Of a stretch of 64,000 bases of DNA, positions 11,536 to 22,984 are shown piece after piece. Below the pieces are notes generated by a model that searched no databases, was not told where the DNA came from, and saw only the letters and a program-made list of their open reading frames with translations. Origin of the DNA: Actinernus sp. WN-2022. Its lineage: Eukaryota; Cnidaria; Anthozoa; Actiniaria; Actinernidae. The stretch is taken from contig JAOWCC010001589.1 of the NCBI GenBank assembly GCA_030867875.1, positions 86,451,537-86,515,536 of the forward strand, given 5' to 3'. The position numbers and the translations under genes were made by a program. Within the stretch, counting starts at the first letter, position 1. Each line of letters opens with the position of its first letter.

Positions 11536-14387
11536 AGAGTAAGTTAGAGTAAGTTAGAGTAAGTTAGAGTAAGTTAGAGTAAGTTAGAGTAAGTTAGAGT
11601 AAGTTAGAGTAAGTTAGAGTAAGTTAGAGTAAGTTAGAGTAAGTTAGAGTAAGTTAGAGTAAGTTAGAGTAAGTTAGAGTAAGTTAGAGTAAGTTAGAGT
11701 AAGTTAGAGTAAGTTAGAGTAAGTTAGAGTAAGTTAGAGTAAGTTAGAGTAAGTTAGAGTAAGTTAGAGTAAGTTAGAGTAAGTTAGAGTAAGTTAGAGT
11801 AAGTTAGAGTAAGTTAGAGTAAGTTAGAGTAAGTTAGAGTAAGTTAGAGTAAGTTAGAGTAAGTTAGAGTAAGTTAGAGTAAGTTAGAGTAAGTTAGAGT
11901 AAGTTAGAGTAAGTTAGAGTAAGTTAGAGTAAGTTAGAGTAAGTTAGAGTAAGTTAGAGTAAGTTAGAGTAAGTTAGAGTAAGTTAGAGTAAGTTAGAGT
12001 AAGTTAGAGTAAGTTAGAGTAAGTTAGAGTAAGTTAGAGTAAGTTAGAGTAAGTTAGAGTAAGTTAGAGTAAGTTAGAGTAAGTTAGAGTAAGTTAGAGT
12101 AAGTTAGAGTAAGTTAGAGTAAGTTAGAGTAAGTTAGAGTAAGTTAGAGTAAGTTAGAGTAAGTTAGAGTAAGTTAGAGTAAGTTAGAGTAAGTTAGAGT
12201 AAGTTAGAGTAAGTTAGAGTAAGTTAGAGTAAGTTAGAGTAAGTTAGAGTAAGTTAGAGTAAGTTAGAGTAAGTTAGAGTAAGTTAGAGTAAGTTAGAGT
12301 AAGTTAGAGTAAGTTAGAGTAAGTTAGAGTAAGTTAGAGTAAGTTAGAGTAAGTTAGAGTAAGTTAGAGTAAGTTAGAGTAAGTTAGAGTAAGTTAGAGT
12401 AAGTTAGAGTAAGTTAGAGTAAGTTAGAGTAAGTTAGAGTAAGTTAGAGTAAGTTAGAGTAAGTTAGAGTAAGTTAGAGTAAGTTAGAGTAAGTTAGAGT
12501 AAGTTAGAGTAAGTTAGAGTAAGTTAGAGTAAGTTAGAGTAAGTTAGAGTAAGTTAGAGTAAGTTAGAGTAAGTTAGAGTAAGTTAGAGTAAGTTAGAGT
12601 AAGTTAGAGTAAGTTAGAGTAAGTTAGAGTAAGTTAGAGTAAGTTAGAGTAAGTTAGAGTAAGTTAGAGTAAGTTAGAGTAAGTTAGAGTAAGTTAGAGT
12701 AAGTTAGAGTAAGTTAGAGTAAGTTAGAGTAAGTTAGAGTAAGTTAGAGTAAGTTAGAGTAAGTTAGAGTAAGTTAGAGTAAGTTAGAGTAAGTTAGAGT
12801 AAGTTAGAGTAAGTTAGAGTAAGTTAGAGTAAGTTAGAGTAAGTTAGAGTAAGTTAGAGTAAGTTAGAGTAAGTTAGAGTAAGTTAGAGTAAGTTAGAGT
12901 AAGTTAGAGTAAGTTAGAGTAAGTTAGAGTAAGTTAGAGTAAGTTAGAGTAAGTTAGAGTAAGTTAGAGTAAGTTAGAGTAAGTTAGAGTAAGTTAGAGT
13001 AAGTTAGAGTAAGTTAGAGTAAGTTAGAGTAAGTTAGAGTAAGTTAGAGTAAGTTAGAGTAAGTTAGAGTAAGTTAGAGTAAGTTAGAGTAAGTTAGAGT
13101 AAGTTAGAGTAAGTTAGAGTAAGTTAGAGTAAGTTAGAGTAAGTTAGAGTAAGTTAGAGTAAGTTAGAGTAAGTTAGAGTAAGTTAGAGTAAGTTAGAGT
13201 AAGTTAGAGTAAGTTAGAGTAAGTTAGAGTAAGTTAGAGTAAGTTAGAGTAAGTTAGAGTAAGTTAGAGTAAGTTAGAGTAAGTTAGAGTAAGTTAGAGT
13301 AAGTTAGAGTAAGTTAGAGTAAGTTAGAGTAAGTTAGAGTAAGTTAGAGTAAGTTAGAGTAAGTTAGAGTAAGTTAGAGTAAGTTAGAGTAAGTTAGAGT
13401 AAGTTAGAGTAAGTTAGAGTAAGTTAGAGTAAGTTAGAGTAAGTTAGAGTAAGTTAGAGTAAGTTAGAGTAAGTTAGAGTAAGTTAGAGTAAGTTAGAGT
13501 AAGTTAGAGTAAGTTAGAGTAAGTTAGAGTAAGTTAGAGTAAGTTAGAGTAAGTTAGAGTAAGTTAGAGTAAGTTAGAGTAAGTTAGAGTAAGTTAGAGT
13601 AAGTTAGAGTAAGTTAGAGTAAGTTAGAGTAAGTTAGAGTAAGTTAGAGTAAGTTAGAGTAAGTTAGAGTAAGTTAGAGTAAGTTAGAGTAAGTTAGAGT
13701 AAGTTAGAGTAAGTTAGAGTAAGTTAGAGTAAGTTAGAGTAAGTTAGAGTAAGTTAGAGTAAGTTAGAGTAAGTTAGAGTAAGTTAGAGTAAGTTAGAGT
13801 AAGTTAGAGTAAGTTAGAGTAAGTTAGAGTAAGTTAGAGTAAGTTAGAGTAAGTTAGAGTAAGTTAGAGTAAGTTAGAGTAAGTTAGAGTAAGTTAGAGT
13901 AAGTTAGAGTAAGTTAGAGTAAGTTAGAGTAAGTTAGAGTAAGTTAGAGTAAGTTAGAGTAAGTTAGAGTAAGTTAGAGTAAGTTAGAGTAAGTTAGAGT
14001 AAGTTAGAGTAAGTTAGAGTAAGTTAGAGTAAGTTAGAGTAAGTTAGAGTAAGTTAGAGTAAGTTAGAGTAAGTTAGAGTAAGTTAGAGTAAGTTAGAGT
14101 AAGTTAGAGTAAGTTAGAGTAAGTTAGAGTAAGTTAGAGTAAGTTAGAGTAAGTTAGAGTAAGTTAGTGTAAGTTAGAGTAAGTTAGAGTAAGTTAGAGT
14201 AAGTTAGAGTAAGTTAGAGTAAGTTAGAGTAAGTTAGAGTAAGTTAGAGTAAGTTAGAGTAAGTTAGAGTAAGTTAGAGTAAGTTAGAGTAAGTTAGAGT
14301 AAGTTAGAGTAAGTTAGAGTAAGTTAGAGTAAGTTAGAGTAAGTTAGAGTAAGTTAGAGTAAGTTAGAGTAAGTTAAAGTAAGTTAG
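11536..14387 (+). repeat. 10-bp satellite AAGTTAGAGT, about 285 copies
   Basis: A continuous run of one decamer for about 2.85 kb. The only variants I see are AAGTTAGTGT at 14,161 and AAGTTAAAGT near 14,371, both in the last 230 bp. It starts after TTTTCGGGAG and ends at GCCTAAAACTTTAGG. Such homogeneity implies recent expansion. The true copy number depends on how the assembly resolved it. Confidence 0.98.
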
Positions 14388-15349
14388 CCTAAAACTTTAG
14401 GATTTGAAAAAATTGTCCCTAGAAAATTGTTTTCTGAAATACTGGCTAGTAAATTTGTTTTCAATCCCTAGAAAATTATAGAAGAAAAGGGAGACTAAAA
14501 GGGTCTAAAAGGTTTCCCCTAAAATATTCGTACGTCACAATTCGTCTGATCAATACAGGCAGAACAACACATTTTCATTCCCTAAGAATTGCCTAAAGGA
14601 AAAAAGAATCCCTAAAAAATTCGTACCTCCACAAAACTTTGCAACATGAAGTTACTTGGGCTAGAAAATTCTTGTTTCTGTTCTCGACTACTAACAAATT
14701 TGTAGGCCGGGAATATTTTGCCATAGTATTTTCGGTTGACGCGATTTCCACCTAGAAAATCCGAACAGCTAATAGCTTTCTAGAATACGTCAAAAGACAT
14801 AGTAGGCGCCTTAAAATGGCTAGATAAGCTGCAGACAACTGGTTTCAAACGAATTTCAAAAAGTACTCGTTGGGTGCCCTTGACAAATTCGTCCTGCTAT
14901 GTGATTTGTGAAAACAGAAACGCAAGTATTTATTTATATTCCATCAATTTACATTTTAAATCTGAACACCAGTAGCTTCGTGCGTAGTTCTTCAAAGCCG
15001 AGACTTCGATCTAATACTGACAAAAGTCATGTACGTCTTACTATAACATTTACTGATGGATATAAAAATGCGAAGCAAAATAAGCATATTCTGAGGTGAT
15101 CGATAACGACTTGGTACAAATGTTGAAGTAAAATTGTGTTGTATTTTCCTAACAAAGTTAAAATATTATATATAATCTTTGAGGTCTCTGCAACGTCGCA
15201 ATTTGTCCGAAATGTCAACTGAAACATGAGTTCCGAATTAGAACTTACGAAAAGATATTTTTTTTGCGGCAGTTAACGTTGGTGCAGGATGATAATCAAA
15301 ACTTTTCAAATCTGCGGCGGTAACTATTTGTTGCCTCCTGGTGATCCCA
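14388..15349. other. Non-coding interior of the large element
   Basis: No gene recognised. CCTAGAAAATT-like words recur (14,419; 14,467; 14,580; 14,662; 14,752). Small open frames at 14,908-15,099 and 15,027-15,227 have no recognisable content. Confidence 0.55.
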
Positions 15350-16010
15350 GCCTAAACTCCTAACTGATGAAGCTGTCTTGTGATGTTGATAAAGAGCTGT
15401 AAAGCTTCTTCTGTGCAAACTGGAGGACGACAGCGATGAATGAGAAGGTTCACAAGGTTCTCGATTTCAGCAGAATAATCGCGGTATTCCGGAGAATACA
15501 AAGCCTGACAAGCACTAATCTCCGCCTCATCAACCTCGACTAGATAACTACGGATGTAATACACATCCGGCAAAAAGAACATCACATCAGGTTTTCTCTT
15601 GGGAATGTTCACATTTCTCTTCACTTGGATTGATTTCAAGTTCCACATTCTTGCTACTGAATAAAGCTCCTGCCTTAATACAGCCATGCATAAGACAAAA
15701 TTTCAGAAGTTCCTTATGGAGAGGATCGTGGTCTTTGTAGATTCTTAAAGAAGTTGATCCACCAGCCTCTGCCGCCTTGCTTTAACTTCGATTCTCTGAT
15801 TTGCACTACTTTTGCCTTGTATGATGCTTTCCTGACTGGCCTGCCAGCTGGTCTCTGCCATTTCTCCTAATAGCCTAAATAACCTCTGCATCACAGCAAT
15901 CCATACATTTTCTGTTCCTCTGTCCGAGCGCAATAGTCTGGGAGTCCCTCCAAGCTGCGTACTGTACTAAGGAAGTACTCAACCACCACTTTGGGGTATT
16001 TGTTAGTGGA
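15350..16010 (-). pseudogene. Decayed integrase/transposase (rve-like, RNase H fold)
   Basis: Read from right to left: a fragment VVVEYFLSTVRSLEG, a shift, then LLRSDRGTENVWIAVMQRLF, which carries the D-x-G-T-E-N core typical of integrase-type transposases. Next comes SSANQRIE, another shift to GRGWWINFFKNL, another shift, then QELYSVARMWNLKSI, KPDVMFFLPDVY and a C-terminal helical region ending at 15,352. The order (GTEN, NQRIE, WW-NFFK, WNLH-like, PD-FLP) matches a family of eukaryotic integrase-core transposases. At least three frameshifts make it non-functional. Its position near the right end on the minus strand suggests it was the element's own transposase. Confidence 0.8.
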
Positions 16011-16088
16011 GCCAACCTCCAATCAAAGAATGAGTCTCGAAAATCCATGCATCAACACAGCCATGAATGCAAAAGCCGTAATGCCTCA

Positions 16089-16138
16089 CCCCCCCCCCCC
16101 CCTCCCCCCCTTCCCCCCCCCCCCCCCCCCCTCCCCCC
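16089..16138 (+). repeat. Poly-C tract
   Basis: About 50 bases, nearly all C, with a few T interruptions. It lies in the large element beside the integrase remnant. Its length is likely to be assembly-sensitive. Confidence 0.95.
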
Positions 16139-16874
16139 AATAGACTTCATAGTTTTAACTGGAACATCACTTGCCTAGACTGTGAAACAATGATCTGTTA
16201 TGCATTATAGAGGTTGACCAATGAGAAATAAGCATTCCCAAGGTCATTAGTATGCAAATAGGCAATAGCCAAGCTTTTAATATTTTTGTACACATCTAGT
16301 TGCCACCGGACTTCAAGATACAAATGGCGCGTATGTGCGCACATGGCCTAGGAAATCTCGTGAAAAATATTTTTATTTTATTTAACTGTAAGGAAAAGAG
16401 AATGAAATAAAATCGCCTTTCCAATGAAAGTCACCTTTGTTGAGTCTGGTCAATTTTATAATTTCCTCTCAGAGTTCAGTTTTGCTCGTTTTTCTTGTTC
16501 TATCATTCTTTTTCCGGTTCAATATAATTCTTCTTTGTCCTCCTAATTTGTTCATGTCATTTCATGTTCGATAAATTGTTTTTCCAATAACGAGTCCAAG
16601 TCCGCGGGAAAAAAATTACAGACAAATGTATGGAAAACTGAAAACACGATTGCACGCTTCCCAGCACAGCTACATCCCTCAAATTTTGATCAGTTAATCT
16701 TTTACCTGGTATCTTGTTCGCAGACAGTGAATATTTCAGAAATCCGATTTTACGGAAACTATTTGGCATCGGATTCCCATCACAAACATTGTATTCGCAC
16801 CATGTTTGCACCATGTCGGAATTTACCGCGAACTAATACAGTTTTGCAAAGTACAGTAAGCCCCAACAGATAAG

Positions 16875-16968
16875 GTCTTCGGTTTCTAGGACTTCGTTTT
16901 CTAGGTCTTCGTTTTCTAGGTCACCAGGTCTTCGGTTTCTAAGTCTTATGTCTTCGGTTTCGAGACTA
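16875..16968 (-). repeat. Right terminal minisatellite (inverted copy of 10,011-10,220)
   Basis: Plus strand reads TTCGTTTTCTAGGTC repeats ending TTCGGTTTCGAGACTA. The reverse complement gives TAGTCTCGAAACCGAAGAC followed by GAAGACCTAGAAAAC units. There are fewer units than at the left end. Confidence 0.88.
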
Positions 16969-17690
16969 TAAACGTAAAACATAATGTCTATTCAGTGGAA
17001 CACCAAAACAATTATATTAACAACGGAGCGATCATTCCCCGGCTTTAAACGGCGGGCTCTTGCATTTCGGTTTTGGGCCTCAGAAAACGTTATATTTTAC
17101 TTTATATTAAAGTAGCTTTTTAAGTGTTCCCTTATGGGCTTTTCAATGATTATCCTAATATAAATAGTTAACAATGTTCATTGCATGCTACAAAAAGACA
17201 GTATCAAGCATGAACTGGCTGAGGTTTGATTTAAAAGCGCGAAAAAGTTATCAATTTCCGATTTTCTTTACCTGATTTTCCCCCCTGACTCTAATTATCT
17301 TAAATGTATGGGAAAACCCCTGGGTTGAGAACTTGAGCCTGCGATTAAATCGCTAAAAAATGCGCTAAAAAGTGCTAGAATAAGGGCGCCAAAAAGTCGA
17401 TAGAAAATCGCTAAATGGAAAAAAGTGTCTCGTTTTCCACATGTCACTTCAGAGCCACCGTAATTTCCCCCTTTCTTTTAGAAATCATCTACCCGTGTCT
17501 ATTTTCTCCCTTTTTTGAGAAATCATGCATCTACCCCAGTATCTAGGCTATTTTTCCCATTTTATAAGAAATCATATTTCTGGGCACTTATTTTTGTTAT
17601 CCTTCTAACTGCCTTTGGCGTCACATTTTTACCATTTTTAATATAGATACACTGTACATATAGTCCAATATTGATACGTTTGTCTTTTAG
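16969..17690. other. Intergenic, no feature recognised
   Basis: Low-complexity AT-rich sequence. I see no gene, repeat array or hairpin of note. Confidence 0.5.
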
Positions 17691-17835
17691 CTTGCTCATA
17701 AATTAATTATATTTTGTAATTGTTATTCAGAGTTTTTATATTTTACGATATTAATTGTAGGAGGGCCACTGGTTTTTCAGTTGTAATACTGTTATGTGTC
17801 TACCCTCTATAAATAAAGTTTATTATTATTATTAA
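17690..17835 (+). mobile_element. Non-LTR retrotransposon 3' tail
   Basis: Ends with GAGGGCCACTGG, TACTGTTATGTG and AATAAAGTTTATTATTATTATTA. The same layout (GAAGAGCC, CTGTNTAATAAA, then (ATT)n) occurs at 23,231-23,550 and 50,957-51,446, as expected for 5'-truncated LINE insertions. Confidence 0.6.
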
Positions 17836-17979
17836 TAAAAATAAATAAACAATATGTTTATTATATAGGCGAAGCTTTCATTTATTATTTATTATTTTCA
17901 GTTTACATTGAAACCGGCAAGTAAAGTAAAGTGAAAGTCAAGAAAATAAAAAAAAAGTAAAGTGCTTCCCGTCCGCATA

Positions 17980-19288
17980 CTAGACATTTTCCTGTTCATG
18001 TTCATCTCCCTTGTGTATGGCTTTGTATGCTTCCATTTTAGCTTTTTGTATGTCAGCAAAGAAATCAAAGGATTCAGTTGTAGATGAAATTTCACCAACA
18101 CTGACACTTGGTCCCTGACCTACGCGGTTTAGTACATCCAGTAAACTGTCTTCACCCTTAGCATCTCGTCTGTTAAGTAAATCTGGATGCTCACGTAACC
18201 AAATGTCCATTTCGTCGCTCGCTTTCTTTATGTTGTCTCTCTGGGCGCTGACAGTAAATACTAACGCACAAGATATTGTTTCACTGATACGAAAACAGGT
18301 CTTTAGCGACAACCATGGCCATGCTTCGACGTTCTCGACGTCTGAGTAAATTCCAAACACACCAACAGTTGAATACAAGAATATAGCAGCAAGAATGAAA
18401 TTAGAAATTCCCGAGGCGTAAATCAATCGAACGTAGAGTTTCTCGTTCCTAGTCTTCTTCTCTTTGTACCCGAAGAGTTTCGTGTCGAGTTTGTGAGCAA
18501 TGACAAAGTAGCCTAACCCAAGAATGCTTCCCCATGTGATGAACAGGACTTGACAGAATAACAACATGCCTTTTGCTGCAATGTATTCACTCACAACTAA
18601 ATCAGTTATGAAAACTATAGAGAAATGCCCAAATATCACACACAATATGAACTTGAGTTTCTGCATTTTGGGAGGGGCTAGAGAAATGTGGCATGCCTCT
18701 ATTAAGGTTAAGATCACAAGGGAGTCAGCTGACGTCAGGCACGGGTTGGCTACGGACCAAATAATTCGCATGGGTTCAACTGCTGTGATGATATCCCCTT
18801 GAAAGTAAGGATCCAGAAAAAGATTGAAAGTTCTCGTAGAACTTAAAAGAAACATCATGATATTCAAAGTAATGTTCAGATATTTTTTATGTAGACCGAC
18901 ATGCAAGTTGAATATGATGAACCAGCCATGCAGAGTAGCAGGCGAATCCAAGAAATACAACAGCAAAAATGTACACGTGGAAATGCCATGCCAAACCCCA
19001 CTGTTTAAAAGCTTGAGGCCAGTCAGGTTCAGGTTCTGGCCACGCCTCTGCGGTTGGTTCCGTTTCGACTTCGGGTTCCAAAGTTGATTCCGGTTCTACG
19101 GGCGATGTAGGTTCTGTCTCTGCGCGCGGTAGAAATCTAGGAGGAACAATGACTGATGGAAGCTTGGTACTTGGTTTTACCGAACTGGCCAATGAAGATC
19201 GTAAAAGGCTTGAACCAAGTACCTTGTTTGATGAAAGGAAGCCATTGTTTCCCTCTACACAAGAAGAAGCCTTCAATAGAGAATACAA
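17980..19288 (-). pseudogene. PRRT3/PRRT4-like seven-transmembrane protein, frameshifted last exon
   Basis: Two overlapping minus-strand frames together match the intact paralogue at 57,680-59,598. The N-terminal frame (19,288 to about 18,925) has an acidic, Pro/Glu-rich stretch (about residues 58-88) and WPQAFKQWGLAWHFHVYIF entering TM1. The second frame carries WFIIFNLHVGLHKKYLN, TM2-TM7 and a short tail ending at TAG 17,980. They join only if about 4 bases near 18,922-18,928 are removed: TGG CTGG TTC, against an expected TGG TTC. No in-frame ATG precedes TM1, so the true start must be in an upstream exon; a likely acceptor is CTTCTTCTTGTGTAG (exon start about 19,254). AATAAA on the minus strand near 17,880 could serve as a poly(A) signal. 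Either a young pseudogene or an assembly error. Confidence 0.7.
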
Positions 19289-19377
19289 GACATCAGTATA
19301 AAGTATACGCCAGAGCAGTGCGAAAAAGGTTTAACAAATTAATAAGTCGTGACAAGAAGCCCATGCGGCCGTAATAA

Positions 19378-19545
19378 ATGAGTTATCCACCCTTGACGTG
19401 AAGGGGACAAGTTATCCACCCTTAACGTGTAGGGAACAGGTTATCCACCCTTGACGTGAAGGAGACAGGTTATCCACCCTTGACGTGTAGGGGACAAGTT
19501 ATCCCGGCACCCTTTACGTGTAGAGGACAAGTTATCCACCCTTGG
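19378..19545 (+). repeat. Minisatellite, about 31-bp unit, about 6 copies
   Basis: Units contain GTTATCCACCCTTGACGTG followed by AAGGGGACA or TAGGGGACA. The spacing is regular until one longer unit near 19,500. Confidence 0.92.
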
Positions 19546-19679
19546 GAATGTGAACCGAAATAAATAAACAGCGAAAACAATTATTTGATTGCGACCAGAA
19601 AAAATGTTTTCCGTTATCAATTGCAAAGGAAGAACCAAGCTATTAAAATCGCAGGTAAAAGTATCATAAACTTGAGTAC

Positions 19680-19746
19680 ACAGAGAATAGCCGATAGAGC
19701 AATAGAGAATAGCCGATCGAGCAATAGAGAATAGCCGATAGAGCAA
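19680..19746 (+). repeat. 22-bp tandem repeat, 3 copies
   Basis: Unit AGAGAATAGCCGATAGAGCA, with one copy reading GATCGAGCA. Confidence 0.9.
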
Positions 19747-20028
19747 TTATTTAGGACCAATAATAGACGCACTGGAACCAACCGAAGTATAACTTCTTAC
19801 CGTAAGTAGTGCTATCAATAGAGATAACACCACCTTCCGTGTAACACCTTTCATCTTTGTAATTTGAAGGTACGTACGTACAACCGTACATATCATAGAC
19901 TCAGTCAATTATTGACGTCATCAGTCTCGTCACCATGGATACCCTGGCGCGTGCGCACGCGCGCTTACCAAATTTAGTGCCATATATGGCATTATTTAGT
20001 GTAACACCTATTTAGTGCCATGTTAGGT

Positions 20029-20146
20029 ACTTATTGACTGAGTGGGAAGACCGGACGGGAAAATATTTGGCTCGAGGTCATGACGTACAAAATGACCGAG
20101 AGCCAAATATTTCCCGTCCGGCCCGACCTAACTCAGTCAATAGGTT
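20029..20146. mobile_element. Hairpin MITE
   Basis: The left arm TATTGACTGAGTGGGAAGAC then CCGGACGGGAAAATATTTGG pairs with the right arm CCAAATATTTCCCGTCCGG then GACCTAACTCAGTCAATA. The loop is about 25 bp around TCATGACGTACAAAATGA. It sits among related TTTAGTGCCAT and CCGGACC words (19,980-20,470), which suggests a larger composite. Confidence 0.75.
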
Positions 20147-20499
20147 TTTTATCATATGACCATATTTTTTGTAGATCAAACCGCAAAACAGCAAGAAAAC
20201 GATGTGCAGGGCCGGACGGCTTTTTCCGGACCCGCTCACGCCATACACGTCCGGCCCTCGTCACGTGACATTTGTAAATGGTTTTTGAAAGGAAAGCACG
20301 TACGGGGCCGTACGGGTCATATGATAAATGGCAGTATTTAATATTACACTTTTAAGTGTTGAATACTGGCGGAGACAAGCCTCGTAGGGGACTTTGATTC
20401 CTATTGTTTGTTTCCTGTGGCGTTACGCCCAAATGTTGTAAATAAATACTGTCATACATGGCACTAAATACTTAAAAGTGCATAATAATAATAATAATA

Positions 20500-20950
20500 A
20501 TAATACGTATTAGGAGCATCATACATAAGTCTCGATGCTCTTACAATAGTAGAATAACTATTTCTACAAAAGACTAATTAATCTAATTACAATATATATA
20601 AAAACTAACTACTACTGAAAATAAAGGTCTTAAGTAATAATTTAAAACGTATTAGGAGCATATATATAAGTCTCGATGCCCTTACAATAGTAAAATATGA
20701 ACTATTTCTACAAAAGAATAATTAATCTAATTAAATATATATATAAACTATAAAAAACTAACTACTACTGAAAAGAAAGGTCTTAAGTAATAATTTAAAA
20801 CGTATTAGGAGCATATATATAAGTCTCGATGCCTTTACAATTATAGTAAAATAACTATTTCTACAAAAGACTAATTAATCTAATTAAATATATGTATAAA
20901 CTATAAAAACTAACTACTACTGAAAAGAAAGGTCTTAAGTGATGATTTAA
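20500..20950 (+). repeat. Tandem repeat, unit about 150 bp, 3 copies
   Basis: Each unit runs CGTATTAGGAGCAT, AAGTCTCGATGC, CTATTTCTACAAAAGA, AACTAACTACTACTGAAAA, GGTCTTAAGTAATAATTTAAA. Copies begin near 20,507, 20,650 and 20,800. An ATA trinucleotide run (20,485-20,510) precedes it. Confidence 0.9.
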
Positions 20951-21764
20951 AATGGCTTAAAGAGTCTGTGCATCTTAGATGTACTGGTAGCGAATTCCAT
21001 AATCTTGCCGCAGCAACTTAAAACGATCTGTTGATCATGTTGATATATAGTCATTGTAAAAAGGAAGACGAGCATGCTTTCTTTATAATATACTGCGAGC
21101 AGTCCCTCTTTCCCCTCCATTGATAGTGAGTTAAACGGGACAAGGTGGGACTGCTCGCAGTGTATCTTTATAACAAATAGATTTGATTTAATTACACGAT
21201 TTGTTTTCTTATTAAATTTTGTTTTCTTTTATTTCAGTTGATGGCTAAGGATAATAAATACAACGCCAATACTGAATACACTAAATATAGAGAATACTGA
21301 ATATACTGAATACATGCACTAAATATAGAACCATGGGAGGTTTGCAAAGGAACTGGAGGAATCGTTACTAGGCAAACCTCCGATCCTATGATAAAATGAT
21401 AAAATGATATATGTTGATAAAAACGAAAACTACTAACGCTTAACTGAAATGTCAAAAGCTATTTAAAGTAACAAATTAAAAAAATTGTGAAACACTAATT
21501 CTCATTACTAGAGTAAATGATCTGGGAAACAACAGTGGTCCTAATACTGACCCATGAGGCCGGTACCAGATGCAACATGCAGATTGCAACCAGTAATGAG
21601 AACTTGAGTTAATCAAGTTAATTAGAGCGGTTTTGATTGACTGTCGAAAGCAACAAGTGATTGCTTTGGTTTTGCGTTTTCATTTCTTTTGTCTGTAGCC
21701 TGTGAACAGGCTCTTTTAGGGGAGGGGGGAGAGGTCGGGAGCCTGTAGACCAGCTTCAGAAAAC

Positions 21765-21900
21765 ATCCTAGACTGCTAGCTAGTCCCTTCTATTCCGTAG
21801 TTTTTAGAATGGACAACCATGGTTCCAGATGGCTAACGATGGTTAAACATGGCGGGAATGGTACACGTAGTTGGCTGGAGTTGGCTGGGTCTGTAAGTAC
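21765..21900. repeat. GGCTAACGATGG-family repeat
   Basis: Starts with GACTGCTAGCTAGTCCCTTC and TATTCCG, then TTTTTAGAATGGACAACCAT and GGCTAACGATGG. Same family as 5,105-5,225 and 22,990-23,735. Confidence 0.75.
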
Positions 21901-22437
21901 TTTCAGCATGCATATTCTTCGTAATATTTTGCGATACTGTGATCCTATAAAATTAAATACAAACGGCCCCTGTGATATATTACAAAGATCAATACAATCT
22001 AAAACAATACGGAGTCTTCATCGTGCGTGTTGTTTCGGAACGAGCTGACAGTGTGAGGAGGCGGCTGTATTTCGGGCTATATCGTTTTGGTCGGTTTTGA
22101 GCAGATCTCTGCCTTGAAGAAGAAGAAGGATTTACGTCTTAATAGGTATTAATTCTTCCCGCTGGATATTTTGGGACAAGTTTTAAAATAACTTTTTTAA
22201 TGTTTGCTCGTTTGCCGACTGATTCGATTCAGAAGTTTGTGGCTCCAATTGAGTATACAGGCCTGCATGTTAGCACCTCGTCAAAACAGAAGGGGATGAA
22301 GTCTCAAATGATGTTCCCGATCGTTTCATTGTTGTTAATTCTCCAAAAACAAAGCGTGCGCTTATTTTCATGCTTTCTTTCCCAGGAACGATTAATAATA
22401 TCGAGAAAGAAAACACTGAAAATCTACGGACCCTGTA

Positions 22438-22844
22438 TTAATAGAGTACCGAAGTGATGACGTTATAAATAATACATTTTCGCTTTGAGAATATTTGACC
22501 ACAGTTTCAGAAAGAACATGATAAAAGAACATTACATACCAAAAATGAGGTGAATACGAGGAAAAGCGGCCGAGATATTGGCATTGGAATATATAATTTT
22601 CTTTAACAAATCACTGTATTTTTGTCCTGGCTCCTAAGTTTATGAGCCAAGACAAAAATTAAATACAGTGATTTGTTAAAGAAAATAATATATTCCAATG
22701 CCAATATCTCGGCCGCTTTTCATCGTATACACCTCATTTTTGGTATGTAATTTTCTTTTATATTGCTCTTTCCGAATCGGTGGTCCGAAAATTCTACATC
22801 TAAATTTTGCAAATTTGTGACGTCACACTTCGGTACTCTATTAA
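22438..22844. mobile_element. Palindromic MITE, TTAATAGAGTACCGAAG ends
   Basis: Ends TTAATAGAGTACCGAAGTG (22438) and CACTTCGGTACTCTATTAA (22844) are exact inverted copies. The inner arms (CCAAAAATGAGGTG, GCGGCCGAGATATTGGCATT) are also inverted, with the hairpin centre near 22,640. It probably folds over almost its whole length, with no coding capacity. TTAA-type ends would fit piggyBac-like or similar target duplication. Confidence 0.88.
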
Positions 22845-22984
22845 ATGCTAGCTGTGAGAAATTTTCTGCAGAAACAATAAACCCATGCCGCAGATAACGT
22901 TCAAAGTTTAAATTTCCAATTTGTCAATCCGACAGCTGATTGACAGACGCGTGACCTCAAGCGTATCAAATAGAATTGGGGGCG

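Larger units (their letters stand above)
10011..16968 (-). mobile_element. Large DNA transposon with minisatellite inverted ends and a decayed integrase
   Basis: The outer ends TAGTCTAGAAATCGAAGAC (10011) and, reversed, TAGTCTCGAAACCGAAGAC (16968) match. Both continue inward into tandem GAAGACCTAGAAA-type units in opposite orientation (10,011-10,220 and 16,875-16,968). Inside are a pogo-like MITE (10,302-10,819), a 10-bp satellite (11,536-14,387), a broken integrase on the minus strand (15,350-16,010) and a poly-C run. A short word, CTAGAAAA or CTAAAAAA, recurs across the non-satellite interior. The architecture resembles foldback-type elements, whose ends are tandemly repeated. I found no clear target-site duplication, so the exact limits are uncertain. 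Confidence 0.6.

Noticed and set aside
11536..14387. CRISPR-like or centromeric array
   Set aside because: Direct decamers without spacers; and the host is eukaryotic. A centromere role has no support from one 2.85 kb array.
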